DNA of 64,000 bases from CAYVVT01 sp964454335 (lineage in GTDB: Bacteria > Fidelibacterota > UBA8477 > JABMPR01): positions 124,001 to 188,000 of the forward strand of contig CAYVVT010000003.1 in assembly GCA_964454335.1 (NCBI GenBank), in the 5' to 3' direction. The notes under the pieces are model-generated. The model did no database searches and was not told where the DNA came from. It saw only the letters and a list, made by a program, of their open reading frames with translations. This document shows, piece after piece, positions 26,565-35,905 of the stretch. Every line of letters starts with the position of its first letter. The stretch's first letter is position 1. Position numbers and translations under genes: made by a program.

Positions 26565-27247
26565 TGCATTCTGACTCCGAGATCCTGGATCCCATTCCCG
26601 TCCACTACTCCGTCAAGCAGCTGATACATCGACTGCGGTTAAGAGAACACCCGGAACTCCTGGACGAGTTCCATACCGTGCTTGCGCATATCGAGAAGAT
26701 CATCCGACCGCGTGCCGTTTTTCGGACCTATACCCTCAACCGGGTTGAACCAGGTATTGTGGCAATAGAAGCCGAACGATTCAGATCACGCATTCTGGCC
26801 TCTTCCCTGCTCACCGGGAACAGGGTTCACGTTTTCGCTGCTACCGCGGGTATGGAAGGAGAGTCATGGGCGGGGACGCTCACCGACCAACTTACGCGTT
26901 ACTGGGCCTTTGAGATCATGGGTGAGATCCTCGAACATGCCATCAATCATTTACGACAGCACATCAGAAAGAGTTATGGAGATGGTCCGTTGTCCTGCGT
27001 GGAACCCGGGACCTCCGTGGATTGGGACCTACCCAGTCAGGAACCCCTGTTCAGACTCCTGGGTGATCTGCCTGCAAGGATCGATCTGGAACTGCTGCCG
27101 GAAAATATCATGAGACCCATCAAATCATTGTCCGGCATCATGTTCCCCACCCAGCGGCAATTCCATCACTGCAATTTCTGTGATAATGATTCCTGTCTCG
27201 ACAGAAAGAATCCCCACCGACCAGAGTTATTCGCTGATTTGATCTGA
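26552..27247 (+). CDS. Corrinoid-protein reactivation protein (methionine-synthase activation domain-like)
   Basis: This 231-residue protein resembles the vitamin-B12-dependent methionine synthase activation domain found as a stand-alone protein in corrinoid methyltransferase clusters. The core AATAGMEGESW is near residue 95. The diagnostic C-terminal part GIMFPTQRQF is followed by Cys207, Cys210 and Cys215, a cysteine cluster seen in these stand-alone forms. It probably helps to reactivate the corrinoid cofactor of the protein encoded at 28823 together with the RACo-type protein at 27227. It overlaps the esterase gene by 13 bases; a second in-frame ATG at 26564 forms TGATG with the esterase stop. 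Its 3' end overlaps the convergent RACo gene by 21 bases. Confidence 0.78.
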   Translation: MSELMHSDSEILDPIPVHYSVKQLIHRLRLREHPELLDEFHTVLAHIEKIIRPRAVFRTYTLNRVEPGIVAIEAERFRSRILASSLLTGNRVHVFAATAGMEGESWAGTLTDQLTRYWAFEIMGEILEHAINHLRQHIRKSYGDGPLSCVEPGTSVDWDLPSQEPLFRLLGDLPARIDLELLPENIMRPIKSLSGIMFPTQRQFHHCNFCDNDSCLDRKNPHRPELFADLI

Positions 27248-28741
27248 GGGCTCAGGGAAATGCAAGGCCTCTGCGTAGCGGTCATGAAACCCTGGGAGTT
27301 CGGCGAGTTCGACATGTTCAGTTATTCGCCGAATTGTCTTGATCTCTGCGCTCATATCAACAGCGGCGGCCATTCGGGCACCATGCAGAGCCGTGTTGCC
27401 CAGGAGCTGGAGCTGGGTGTCTGAACCTGCCAGCAGTCCGATCCGTTTCGCTGATCTCAGGTTCAGACTCTGACCAAAGGCGCCTGCCACGTAAATAGCT
27501 TCGAGATCGTTCAAGTCCAGTTCAGCGTGTTCAAGCAGGAGATGAAATCCTGCTGCGATGGCCGCTTTAGCCAGTTGCAATTCTCTGAAATCCTTTTGTG
27601 TCAGATGAACCATTCCATGGAGATGCCAGCGATCATCCCGCACCAGGCGACCGTCACTCAGGAGGTGACCCTGGTCTAGGGCAAGTGCGGCTGCATCGAT
27701 GAGGCCGCTCCCGCATATACCGCGCGGCTCCGTTCCACCCAGTACATGAAACTGGATATCTTCATCACCATAATCGATCCTGTCGATAGCACCGGTTTCA
27801 GCACGCATACCCATGCTGATCCTGGCCCCTTCAAAGGCAGGTCCTGCCGCCGTAGAAGCACAGTACAAACGGGAGTGATCACCAATGACCAGCTCTCCAT
27901 TGGTACCCAGATCGATGAGGGCAACCGGTCCTGTACTGGATTGCATTCCCATGGCCAGCACTCCGGCGAGGATATCACTCCCCACGAAACCACCCAGATT
28001 TGGATGAAAGACCACGTTCGGATCCCCCGGAATATCCCAGTTCAATGTGCCACACCTCGTCTGCCAGGCATCGAGGGTTGCCGGTTCATATGGCAATTGG
28101 GCCAGGGTATGTGTCGGCAGCTGGGCAAAAAGGTGGTGCATGGCTGTATTCCCCACCAGGTTGACGCTTCTGATGGCTGAGGGGTATTTCAGCAGCAGAC
28201 GATGTACCAACTCACCAAGTTTCTCACGGATGACTGTGGAGAGTTCGACCTGACCATGGGGGTTTGATTGACAGTGGTGAAGGCGACTCATCACATCAGC
28301 ACCATAGGTCCCCTGTGGATTTGCTGCCGATTCTGAGCCTACCACCCGACCGCTGCCAACCTCAATGAGTTGGGCCACCAGTGATGTGGTACCTGTATCG
28401 ATGGCGATGGCCAGTTCGCGGGGGAGCGCCCCCTCATCTCTGATCTTTTCCTCATGCAGAAAGAAGAGATCCTTCGTCCCGATCTCCAGTTCCACATCCC
28501 CCTGGAGCTTGAGCCGACATCCCAGTCTCCACCCTTCCGACTGTGCATCACCACCAAGTATATCCCGGTCCGCCTGGGTCACCGGAACCTGGCCCCTGAT
28601 GATTCGCACTGCGCAGTTGCCGCAGGTCCCTTCCCCACCGCAGGGGAATTCAAGTCCCTCGCTAAACAGGAAATCCCGTGGATCACCCCCGCTGGGTACG
28701 TGTATCCGTTTACCAGAAGGTCTGATGATTATTTCGGGCAT
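27227..28741 (-). CDS. RACo-type corrinoid activation protein (2Fe-2S ferredoxin plus ASKHA domain)
   Basis: The 504-residue protein has an N-terminal plant-type [2Fe-2S] domain with Cys34, Cys40, Cys43 and Cys75. A long ASKHA/DUF4445 domain follows, with ATP-site motifs AIDTGTTSL (about 112-120), LIDLGTNGEL near 235, CGSGLID near 320 and VAGAFGQSL near 430. Such proteins reductively activate Co(II)-corrinoid methyltransferase proteins back to Co(I), using ATP. It is the last gene of the long minus-strand run, 81 bases after the corrinoid-protein gene. Its end overlaps the reactivation-domain gene on the other strand by 21 bases. The pairing with a corrinoid protein and methyltransferases is strong contextual support. 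Confidence 0.85.
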   Translation of the reverse strand: MPEIIIRPSGKRIHVPSGGDPRDFLFSEGLEFPCGGEGTCGNCAVRIIRGQVPVTQADRDILGGDAQSEGWRLGCRLKLQGDVELEIGTKDLFFLHEEKIRDEGALPRELAIAIDTGTTSLVAQLIEVGSGRVVGSESAANPQGTYGADVMSRLHHCQSNPHGQVELSTVIREKLGELVHRLLLKYPSAIRSVNLVGNTAMHHLFAQLPTHTLAQLPYEPATLDAWQTRCGTLNWDIPGDPNVVFHPNLGGFVGSDILAGVLAMGMQSSTGPVALIDLGTNGELVIGDHSRLYCASTAAGPAFEGARISMGMRAETGAIDRIDYGDEDIQFHVLGGTEPRGICGSGLIDAAALALDQGHLLSDGRLVRDDRWHLHGMVHLTQKDFRELQLAKAAIAAGFHLLLEHAELDLNDLEAIYVAGAFGQSLNLRSAKRIGLLAGSDTQLQLLGNTALHGARMAAAVDMSAEIKTIRRITEHVELAELPGFHDRYAEALHFPEPSDQISE

Positions 28742-28822
28742 GCGCGGATCATTCCAGCGTGATGAGCATAGCTGAGTCGTTCCGATCTGGACCAGACAAT
28801 AAGGATTCAGTGGTGCAGAAGA

Positions 28823-29443
28823 CTATTCCTGGGCCACTGCCTGCACGCCATCTGCGGCGGTGGCTGCATAATAATCGGCCCCAATGGTCTGGGCATATTC
28901 CGCAGTCACCGGGGCCCCACCAACTATGATCTTGGCTGGAACGCCGGCGTCACGAAGGTCCTTGATCGTCGTTTCCATGTTCACCATTGTAGTGGTGAGA
29001 AGTGCGGAGAGGCCGACGTAATCGGCATCGAATTCCTTTGCCTTTTCAATGAATTCCTCTGGTTTGACATTCACACCTAGATCCACGACCTTGAATCCGG
29101 AACCCTTGAATACGATCCCCGCCAGGTTCTTGCCGATGTCATGGAGATCGCCCATGACGGTTCCCAGGACGATGGTTCCTTTCGCTTTGACACCACTTTC
29201 GGCCAGCAACGGTTCAAGGATCCCCAGACCGGCATTCATGGCCCGTGCAGCGATGATCATCTCAGGAATGAAAGCCTTACCATTCTTGAACCTGTCCCCG
29301 ATGATCCGCATCCCAGTGATCATGGCATCATCCAGGATGGTTTCGGCAGAAAGCCCTTCCTCAAGTGCCCGATTCGTCAATTCAACCACCTGTTCAGCCT
29401 TTCCAGCGATCAGGTTCTCTTCCAGTTGCTTCAAAGTGCTCAT
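28823..29443 (-). CDS. Corrinoid (B12-binding) methyltransferase protein, MtaC/MtbC type
   Basis: This 206-residue protein carries the two domains of small methyl-carrier corrinoid proteins. The helical cap covers residues 1-85 and the Rossmann-like B12 domain 88-206. The cobalt-ligand motif GDLHDIGKN is at 98-106, with His101 as lower axial ligand; GLSALLTTT and GGAPV provide the remaining cofactor contacts. It accepts a methyl group from a substrate methyltransferase and passes it to a second one. The chosen ATG has GAGGAA upstream and lies 25 bases after the UroD-like gene stop; a longer frame overlaps that gene. It is the only corrinoid protein in the window, so several methyltransferases probably share it. 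Confidence 0.9.
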   Translation of the reverse strand: MSTLKQLEENLIAGKAEQVVELTNRALEEGLSAETILDDAMITGMRIIGDRFKNGKAFIPEMIIAARAMNAGLGILEPLLAESGVKAKGTIVLGTVMGDLHDIGKNLAGIVFKGSGFKVVDLGVNVKPEEFIEKAKEFDADYVGLSALLTTTMVNMETTIKDLRDAGVPAKIIVGGAPVTAEYAQTIGADYYAATAADGVQAVAQE

Positions 29444-29468
29444 ATCCAGTTTCCTCATCAGTTTTGGT

Positions 29469-30713
29469 TTAACGCCTGATTGGCTCGACAGTGTCAAACA
29501 TGGCAATAATATTCTCGGATGGTACGCCTACCAGGATGTTGTGGACCTGCTGGAAGACAAAGCCCCCACCAGGATTGAGAATGTCCACTTGTTCCCGCAC
29601 ATGTTTCCGCACACCCTCTGGCTGTCCAAGGGGCAGGATCTCGCGGGTATCGCATCCGCCGCCCCAGAGACAGATTCGTCCGTTATATTTATCCTTCAAC
29701 GCACGGGCATCCATGCCGGTGCAACTGATCTGCACAGGATTGATTGCATCCAGACCAGCCTCGATGAGATCATCGAGGAGGGGTTCCACACCACCGCAAC
29801 AGTGTAACTGGACCTTCACGTCTGCCAGTGCTTTGGCACGATGCCAGAGCATGCTGTGAAATGGCTTATAATATTCCCGGTACATCTCGGTGGACATGAA
29901 GGGACCGGATTGAGTTCCCAGATCATCCCCGAACAGGATCACATCTATGTGGTGCCCTACAGCACCCAACCACTTTTCCAGGTTTTCCAGGTGCATCTGG
30001 ACCAATTTCTCACCAAAACGCTTGATACTCTCCGGATACAGACCCATGTACAGCATGTATTTTTCCATACCGATGAGATACTGCGGGATCTCAAACATGT
30101 TTCCACCGAAAAGTCCGATAATGGCTCTGTCAGTGGATTCCCGCAACCGCCTGGCACCTTCCGACAATTCTTTCAGTCCTGCATTATCCAGCGGGATATG
30201 ACTACCTGGTGCCGCAATGCCCGTCCACTGGGTGTATGGAAAGTAGTCGGCGAGATTGTCGAAAGGGTCATTCTCGAAATCAACCTCCCCCATGGGAAAA
30301 TGACACTGCTCGAAGAAGTAACTATCCTTGACCTGGACACCCAGTCTGGTCCCGTCCTCATGCAGGAGATAGGTGTCTCCGTTCACCTCTTCGAGATTGA
30401 CGAACCCCGGGATCTTGCAGGGTGTTCCGTCGGGAAGCGTCCAATCCTTCCATTCCGAATCCTCCAGCATGAAACCACGGCCCATCTCAACAGTATCGAC
30501 GTTCAGTGCATCCATGACCTCCGGTTCCACAATAGCGAGTTGCTGGATCATGTCGTATAAATAGACGTGTCCGCTCGTAATCCCCAGGGCCTCCTTCAGC
30601 CTGGCATAGGTCACTGCCATGATGCCGCTGGAGCGATGACCTCCAAAATCGATGGCGGGCCGATCTGGTTGTTGATGGTTCAGGGCAGCGAGTACTCGTT
30701 CTCTTGAATTCAT
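29469..30713 (-). CDS. Uroporphyrinogen-decarboxylase-family (MtaA-like) methyltransferase
   Basis: The 414-residue UroD-fold protein carries the zinc-site motif HCCG (His304, Cys306) of corrinoid methyltransferases such as MtaA, and a possible further zinc Cys354 in WGGGCDT. It lacks the N-terminal arginine motif of true HemE decarboxylases. FGDDLGTQSGPFMS near 261-274 is typical of the methyltransferase branch. It lies directly before the corrinoid-protein gene (25 bases) and overlaps the exported-esterase gene by 4 bases, so it is likely the dedicated partner of that corrinoid protein. Whether it demethylates a substrate or passes the methyl group to an acceptor cannot be told from sequence. 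Confidence 0.82.
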   Translation of the reverse strand: MNSRERVLAALNHQQPDRPAIDFGGHRSSGIMAVTYARLKEALGITSGHVYLYDMIQQLAIVEPEVMDALNVDTVEMGRGFMLEDSEWKDWTLPDGTPCKIPGFVNLEEVNGDTYLLHEDGTRLGVQVKDSYFFEQCHFPMGEVDFENDPFDNLADYFPYTQWTGIAAPGSHIPLDNAGLKELSEGARRLRESTDRAIIGLFGGNMFEIPQYLIGMEKYMLYMGLYPESIKRFGEKLVQMHLENLEKWLGAVGHHIDVILFGDDLGTQSGPFMSTEMYREYYKPFHSMLWHRAKALADVKVQLHCCGGVEPLLDDLIEAGLDAINPVQISCTGMDARALKDKYNGRICLWGGGCDTREILPLGQPEGVRKHVREQVDILNPGGGFVFQQVHNILVGVPSENIIAMFDTVEPIRR

Positions 30714-31984
30714 GGGGTAGACTCCTTGTGTCCTTGATCATCGTTACCCGCAGCGGGAAAGAACCATGGGAGACGTTGGAACTGATGCTCGCGCCAATTC
30801 CCCCAGGTATGTCCTTCCGGGTACTCAGCATAGGCCAGCTCATAGCCTTTTGACTTCAATACTTCGTGCATGCGACGATTGGCCGCTGTGAAATCCTGTT
30901 CATCCGGTGGGATCCAATCCCCACCAATACACCATTCATAGGTACCGGTGTCCAGGGCTAGTTTCAATGGCAGCTGCTCACTCCTGCGGTACAGGTGAAT
31001 CAGACTGTCGCTCTTAAAGGAAACGTAACCGGATTGGCTGTAGGCCAACCCAAATGTGCCTGGCGACTGTAATGCAGCATAAAGTGAAGCCAGCCCTGCA
31101 AATGAATCACCCGTGATCATGCGACTGTCGGGATCCCGCTTGACAGGATATCGCTCCTCGACGAAGGGCACCAGTTCATGTACCAGGAAATGAATATAAT
31201 CTGGATTCAGACCATACTCGGTGGCCCTGTTGGGCTCAGCCGGTAATCCATAATTTGGCGGTGTGACAAACACTGCGATGACTGGCGCCATCTTTCCCTC
31301 ATCCACCAGTGCTTTCAGTACGGAGGTCATATGGCCGTACTGGATGTAATCCAGACCATCCTGGAAATAGACACAGCCGAGCTGCTCACCAGCTGGGATC
31401 TGCTCAGGGATCCATACATGGATCTGGTGAGGATATCCCAGTTTCCCCGCTGGGATCATGTAGCTGTCAAGCTCAGCGGTCGTACTCAGGCCACCATCCT
31501 TGAAAGGCTCAAAGATGGGATTGGTTTGATATGCCGGCATGCGCAGTTCACTCATCTTCCCCCAGCCGTTTGATACCATTCGAGGATTCAAGGTGTCCAC
31601 ACTTGGCCAGGCTTCCGGTTCAAACTGCAGCCAGTACTGTAATCTGGCCTCGGGTTCAAATTCAGCCAGGTAGTAATGCAGGTCGGTACCCGCCACCCGG
31701 GTGAACGTTGCTTCAGCCTTCCAGGCATTCATATCTCCCATCAGGAGCAGGGAATCACCAGACGATTCCACTGCGATCACAACCCGGGTCTCATCTAGGA
31801 ACAGCGGATTCCCCCATCGATTCACCTTCTCGATCAACTTCTGAGCAGCCATGCTGCGCTCAGGACCTTCAAGTCTGGAGATCGATTCTACCGCCTCAAT
31901 AAATTCATGGCCACGCATATTCGAATCCTCAGAACACCCCATCAGCATAAGCCCCAGCAAGATAATATGTCCAATAAATCTCAT
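30710..31984 (-). CDS. Exported lipoprotein esterase (enterochelin-esterase-like alpha/beta hydrolase)
   Basis: The 424-residue protein has a lipoprotein signal (LLGLMLMGC, Cys17). A CBM48/E-set-like domain lies at about 60-150 (LLMGDMNAWK), followed by an esterase domain with nucleophile Ser294 in GDSFAGLAS and a late His in PEGHTWGNW near 402. This is the layout of bacterial carbohydrate esterases related to enterochelin and feruloyl esterases. It should act at the cell envelope, removing ester groups from glycan before or during uptake. It starts directly after the GH38 stop (TAA then ATG) and overlaps the UroD-like gene by 4 bases, so it is embedded in the same transcript as mannosidases and methyltransferase genes. 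Confidence 0.78.
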   Translation of the reverse strand: MRFIGHIILLGLMLMGCSEDSNMRGHEFIEAVESISRLEGPERSMAAQKLIEKVNRWGNPLFLDETRVVIAVESSGDSLLLMGDMNAWKAEATFTRVAGTDLHYYLAEFEPEARLQYWLQFEPEAWPSVDTLNPRMVSNGWGKMSELRMPAYQTNPIFEPFKDGGLSTTAELDSYMIPAGKLGYPHQIHVWIPEQIPAGEQLGCVYFQDGLDYIQYGHMTSVLKALVDEGKMAPVIAVFVTPPNYGLPAEPNRATEYGLNPDYIHFLVHELVPFVEERYPVKRDPDSRMITGDSFAGLASLYAALQSPGTFGLAYSQSGYVSFKSDSLIHLYRRSEQLPLKLALDTGTYEWCIGGDWIPPDEQDFTAANRRMHEVLKSKGYELAYAEYPEGHTWGNWREHQFQRLPWFFPAAGNDDQGHKESTP

Positions 31985-34924
31985 TTAACATTCCAATCCC
32001 AGGGTCAGTACTTCCTCCGGAGCAAGGCTAAGCTTGAATTTGGAACTGCTGCAGGAAACCATCTTGACAGGCTCTTCAGCCCCTGTGAGTACCTGGACGC
32101 TCTTGAGAGCCGGTCCATGCCACTGAACCTGGGTGGATTCCTCGCTGGTGGACAGGTTGAAGATCCTGATCACCACTGCTCTGCCCCTTTCGGCCAATTT
32201 GAGGGCTGAAACTATGATATTGGCATTTGAAAGGCCGATCAAGCCCCCAGTAAGATCCCGTCCCTCGCGAGTCTGTTCAACATACTGGGCCTGTGCAGGG
32301 AGATGATGTTCACTACCGAAATGGTATGCCTGGACCCGGTCACCTGATCCAGATGAACTTGTCATGCTGTATCCGAAGCGGTAATTCCAGCCCCCCTGCC
32401 CCGCGGGAACATTGGTCCACCAGTGGTTGTTCATGGGCCAGGAGTAAATGGCCGCAGAATCACATTCCAGGGTGTGTTGCCATTTTCCCGTTTGGATCCT
32501 GCCGAGTTGGATCAAAGGCGCCTCCAAGGGACTCCATACGATGGATTGTTGATCATTCCACAGACGGATGTATTTCTGAACAGTATACCAGTCACGTGCT
32601 GATTCCGGCATCTGTCCGCTTTCAGGGATCAGGAAGCTGTAGGCGTTGTCCACTTCCAACTGGAAATCTTCAAGGGCGAATGGAAACGCGACATAGACAC
32701 TTTCAACGTCACGTACTTCGGTTTTGTCCATTTCGACGATGAAATCCAGCCGTTTCAGCTTGTGGTACAATCTGATGAGGCGATCCAGACGTGTGATCTT
32801 ACCGACACTGGAACGCAAAACCACCTCATCGAAAACCGGTCCCCTGTTAAGACTGATCACCTGCGTATCAACCGGGCAGATCCGGTTGAAGCGGGTGTCG
32901 CGGTCCGGGAATCGAGCTGGAAACATCCAACGAGCATGCTCCATGAAATCAAGATCCACTTCATGCCCCTCCTGCGGAGCCAGCATGCGGTCAAATGATA
33001 CCCGGGGTCGGTCTCCATGTATCGTTTCATAGATCACCTGATTGAAACCGAATTGATGATCCTTATCTACAAGGTTCGCCCCGCAGGCCTTATCCTGTAT
33101 CTCTGCAACGGTCCCATCAGAGGCCAGAACTACACGGTACAGGTCATTCTCCAGCGAGACATCACTGAGCGAAGGCAGAGGCTTCACGGCTTCGGGTTCC
33201 TGCGCAGTTCGTCCTGCCATGCTGTATTGCTGAGCACCCAAGGGTGGTAGATCAGGCGCACAGAGGATAAAACGTCGTTCGAGGACATCCTCACCCACTA
33301 ACTGGCTCTCGATCTCGACGCCGTTCGGATCCTGAAATACCGGATCCAGTTCATCCAGTGCTATCCTGGGAATGGAAACTACCACATGACTTGATCGATC
33401 CCAGGATAATGGATTGACGACGATGATGCTGGATCCATCTCCCTCGAGTTGGGCAAAACACGCTTCGCTACCCAATTCCAGAACTTCTTCAGCATTTATG
33501 GCGCCCTTATACGCGAATGCCTGTTGCTCATGGAACTGTCCATGTGCCTGAAGACCATCGGGATTTACAATTCCATCGGATGCACTTGTGTCGGTTTCAT
33601 CAGCGAGAGTAAGATTTGTCAGGGCGTCGTGGATCTCCTCCCGAGGATAGCGCTCCTCAACCCTCAGGATGTTGGCCATGGTGGCCAGGCTCTCCCCAGT
33701 CCATAGATGGGAATGTGCCTGGCGGCTAACGGCTGTGGACCTGGCCACAGTTCCAAAGGTATCCATCCACCAGTCCGGCCATGCCTTTCGGATGGAGGGA
33801 ATCGTTTGACCCCAGTGCTCATCCATATCGGACATGAAGTTGCCATTCGTGGAGGAGATGGCCCTGGGGTAGTCCCACTCATTATTCCAGTCTCGGATGA
33901 TGTCCGGAATAACCCTCACCGGACCAGCATTATCTGCATTCTGACCGGCAGTGCGAAAACCGATGACATCATAGGGATATTCTTCGGATTCATATCGCTG
34001 GAGATAGCGTGGCAATTTATCGTTCAGGATATGTAGACCGTCAACGAAGCCAAGATTCGAGCCTTCTATGTAGGCATTCTTCGGATCGGATTGATAGAGC
34101 AGGACTCGCGAACCGTCCATGGCTTCCCACCATACTGGACGCGGGATGTCCGGTGCACGGCCCCTGGTGGCATTCACCGCCGTGGTGAGATATTTGATCC
34201 CATGGGCGTTCAACACCTTCACCAACGCCCAAGGCAAGCCGGTGATATCCGTGTTCATCCCTGAGGTGAAGGAGATGCCATGTTTTTGTCCGAAAGTGGT
34301 CATTTGCTGAAGGGTACGGTACAGTACTTCAGGGTCGTACAGGTCTGTGGTATGGGCCAGATGGATAGGAGCCACCTCAATCCGCCCCTCCCTGATGCGT
34401 TCGATCACTTCAGCTTGCTCACCATCCGTCAGTCGTTCCCAGCCGTTGAGGAACTGGTATCCCGTTTCAGAAGTCCAGCGGAACTTTGCGTCCTCAGGAT
34501 AATCATCCGTCTCTCGACAATACTGAACAATGTCTCTCAGGAATCGCCCGTGGTCCCGGGCGACTCTGCTGGGCAGGTCCGTGTATCCGGTATCCGTGTG
34601 AGAGAAATGCAGGATATGGACACGCCATTTCTTCCGGGGAAGCAGATCAAAGCTGCCTTCCCGTTTTCCCACCGCCACCTGGACATTCTTTATCTCTTCA
34701 AGCTCAGGAACCAGGAACCTGCCCCATAGATGATCTCGTCTGCGGATGAGGTCCACTCTCTGCTCGTCGCCATGCCCCTGTACACTGGCCGTGGCCTTGT
34801 CTTTGTCGGACTGGTAAATACAAATGTCAACAGCCTGCATCGATTCACCGTTCACGGTCTTGAACAGGACCGTGCTGCTTACCTGGAGTTGATTGCTTTT
34901 CCGGGAATCTGCGGAAGCTGTCAT
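31985..34924 (-). CDS. GH38-family mannosidase-like protein, divergent zinc site
   Basis: The 979-residue protein has an extra N-terminal beta domain (about 1-98), then the GH38 start FSHTDTGYTD. His109 and Asp111 are the expected zinc ligands, and the likely nucleophile Asp lies in MNTDITGLPW near 225. In the region where the other members have an E-H dipeptide (FDEHTWG, WDEHSGNG), this one reads ADETDTS, so the fourth zinc-ligand histidine seems to be missing. The C-terminal beta domains are complete. It has no signal peptide and should be cytoplasmic. Either the specificity or the mechanism has drifted, or the ligand is supplied elsewhere. It is followed without gap by the exported esterase gene. 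Confidence 0.75.
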   Translation of the reverse strand: MTASADSRKSNQLQVSSTVLFKTVNGESMQAVDICIYQSDKDKATASVQGHGDEQRVDLIRRRDHLWGRFLVPELEEIKNVQVAVGKREGSFDLLPRKKWRVHILHFSHTDTGYTDLPSRVARDHGRFLRDIVQYCRETDDYPEDAKFRWTSETGYQFLNGWERLTDGEQAEVIERIREGRIEVAPIHLAHTTDLYDPEVLYRTLQQMTTFGQKHGISFTSGMNTDITGLPWALVKVLNAHGIKYLTTAVNATRGRAPDIPRPVWWEAMDGSRVLLYQSDPKNAYIEGSNLGFVDGLHILNDKLPRYLQRYESEEYPYDVIGFRTAGQNADNAGPVRVIPDIIRDWNNEWDYPRAISSTNGNFMSDMDEHWGQTIPSIRKAWPDWWMDTFGTVARSTAVSRQAHSHLWTGESLATMANILRVEERYPREEIHDALTNLTLADETDTSASDGIVNPDGLQAHGQFHEQQAFAYKGAINAEEVLELGSEACFAQLEGDGSSIIVVNPLSWDRSSHVVVSIPRIALDELDPVFQDPNGVEIESQLVGEDVLERRFILCAPDLPPLGAQQYSMAGRTAQEPEAVKPLPSLSDVSLENDLYRVVLASDGTVAEIQDKACGANLVDKDHQFGFNQVIYETIHGDRPRVSFDRMLAPQEGHEVDLDFMEHARWMFPARFPDRDTRFNRICPVDTQVISLNRGPVFDEVVLRSSVGKITRLDRLIRLYHKLKRLDFIVEMDKTEVRDVESVYVAFPFALEDFQLEVDNAYSFLIPESGQMPESARDWYTVQKYIRLWNDQQSIVWSPLEAPLIQLGRIQTGKWQHTLECDSAAIYSWPMNNHWWTNVPAGQGGWNYRFGYSMTSSSGSGDRVQAYHFGSEHHLPAQAQYVEQTREGRDLTGGLIGLSNANIIVSALKLAERGRAVVIRIFNLSTSEESTQVQWHGPALKSVQVLTGAEEPVKMVSCSSSKFKLSLAPEEVLTLGLEC

Positions 34925-34975
34925 GTTAAAATCATTCTTTTGGGGTGTTCAAAGTCGCTTTGCCGGGCAGCACGG

Positions 34976-35905
34976 TCAGACATCCTGTGCCTCCTGCGTG
35001 AAATCAGGGTGGAAGGCAACACCCAGTAGGGCTGCCTGAGTATCCAGTTCACTCGCAAGGATCCGGGTCCGCCCTGATGGGCTCGTCCACGCCTGGGCAT
35101 GTACGAGCTCAACCACTCTGGGCAAAAAAATTGAAGCACTGGCTGCGATACCGCCACCGATGACGATTGTGTCAGGTGCATAGGCATGAATGATGTTGAT
35201 GAGCCCCATGGTCAGATTGTCCTGGAACTCAGTGAGCAGGTCACCATATACCGAAACAGTGGTGGAAGCACGCTTGAAAAACTCAGTCAGGGCATCACCG
35301 TCGGGATCATAGAGTTCAGGATGCCTCGCCTTCAGTTTCTCATGCAGTGCCGTGGCGGACACATACCTTTCAAGACACCCGCGGTTCCCGCAGGTACAGA
35401 CCGGTCCATTGCGATCAATTGAGATATGTCCACCCAGTAATCCGGCCAGGGGATCGTGGGAAGGGTATGGTACCCCTTCGAGCAGTACTGAGCAGCCCAC
35501 TCCGGTTCCCAGGGTCAAACCGACCATGACCTGCGCACCTTGCCCTGCTCCAAAGCTGTATTCTCCAAGGGTAAACGCACGGGCATCATTCTCCAGGGTG
35601 AAGGGCACTTTGAAAGCATTCTCGAAGGAATCGCCAAGGTCTTTGCCAGCGAGAAAGGCGCCTGCTCCAATGTCTGACACCACACTCCGATTGATACGAT
35701 CCACACCGCCTTTGGAGGCAAGACCAACATGGGTGATCTTGTAGGCGCTGGTGTATGCTTTCAATTGAGTGATCAGATCGTCCAGGAAATGCTCACCTGG
35801 TCTCAGGCTACTGGTCTCAAAATAGTCCAGAGACTGGATCCTGCCCCCCTCGTCAACCAGACCCACTTTGATCCTGGTGCCGCCAAAATCCACCGCGAGT
35901 CTCAT
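34976..35905 (-). CDS. ROK-family sugar kinase
   Basis: This 309-residue kinase has the ATP phosphate loop DFGGTRIK at 6-13, catalytic Asp107 in ENDARA, and a second phosphate loop LTLGTGVG at 130-137. The ROK zinc site is formed by His160, Cys170, Cys172 and Cys177 (CTCGNRGCLE). No DNA-binding domain is present, so it is an enzyme rather than a NagC-type repressor. ROK kinases phosphorylate glucose, mannose, fructose, ManNAc or allose; mannose or a derivative fits this locus. It overlaps the upstream GH38 gene by 4 bases and is followed by a 51-base gap, one of the few in this run. Confidence 0.85.
   Translation of the reverse strand: MRLAVDFGGTRIKVGLVDEGGRIQSLDYFETSSLRPGEHFLDDLITQLKAYTSAYKITHVGLASKGGVDRINRSVVSDIGAGAFLAGKDLGDSFENAFKVPFTLENDARAFTLGEYSFGAGQGAQVMVGLTLGTGVGCSVLLEGVPYPSHDPLAGLLGGHISIDRNGPVCTCGNRGCLERYVSATALHEKLKARHPELYDPDGDALTEFFKRASTTVSVYGDLLTEFQDNLTMGLINIIHAYAPDTIVIGGGIAASASIFLPRVVELVHAQAWTSPSGRTRILASELDTQAALLGVAFHPDFTQEAQDV

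Noticed and set aside
34976..35905. ROK protein as a NagC-like repressor
   Set aside because: It begins directly with the kinase phosphate loop and has no N-terminal helix-turn-helix.
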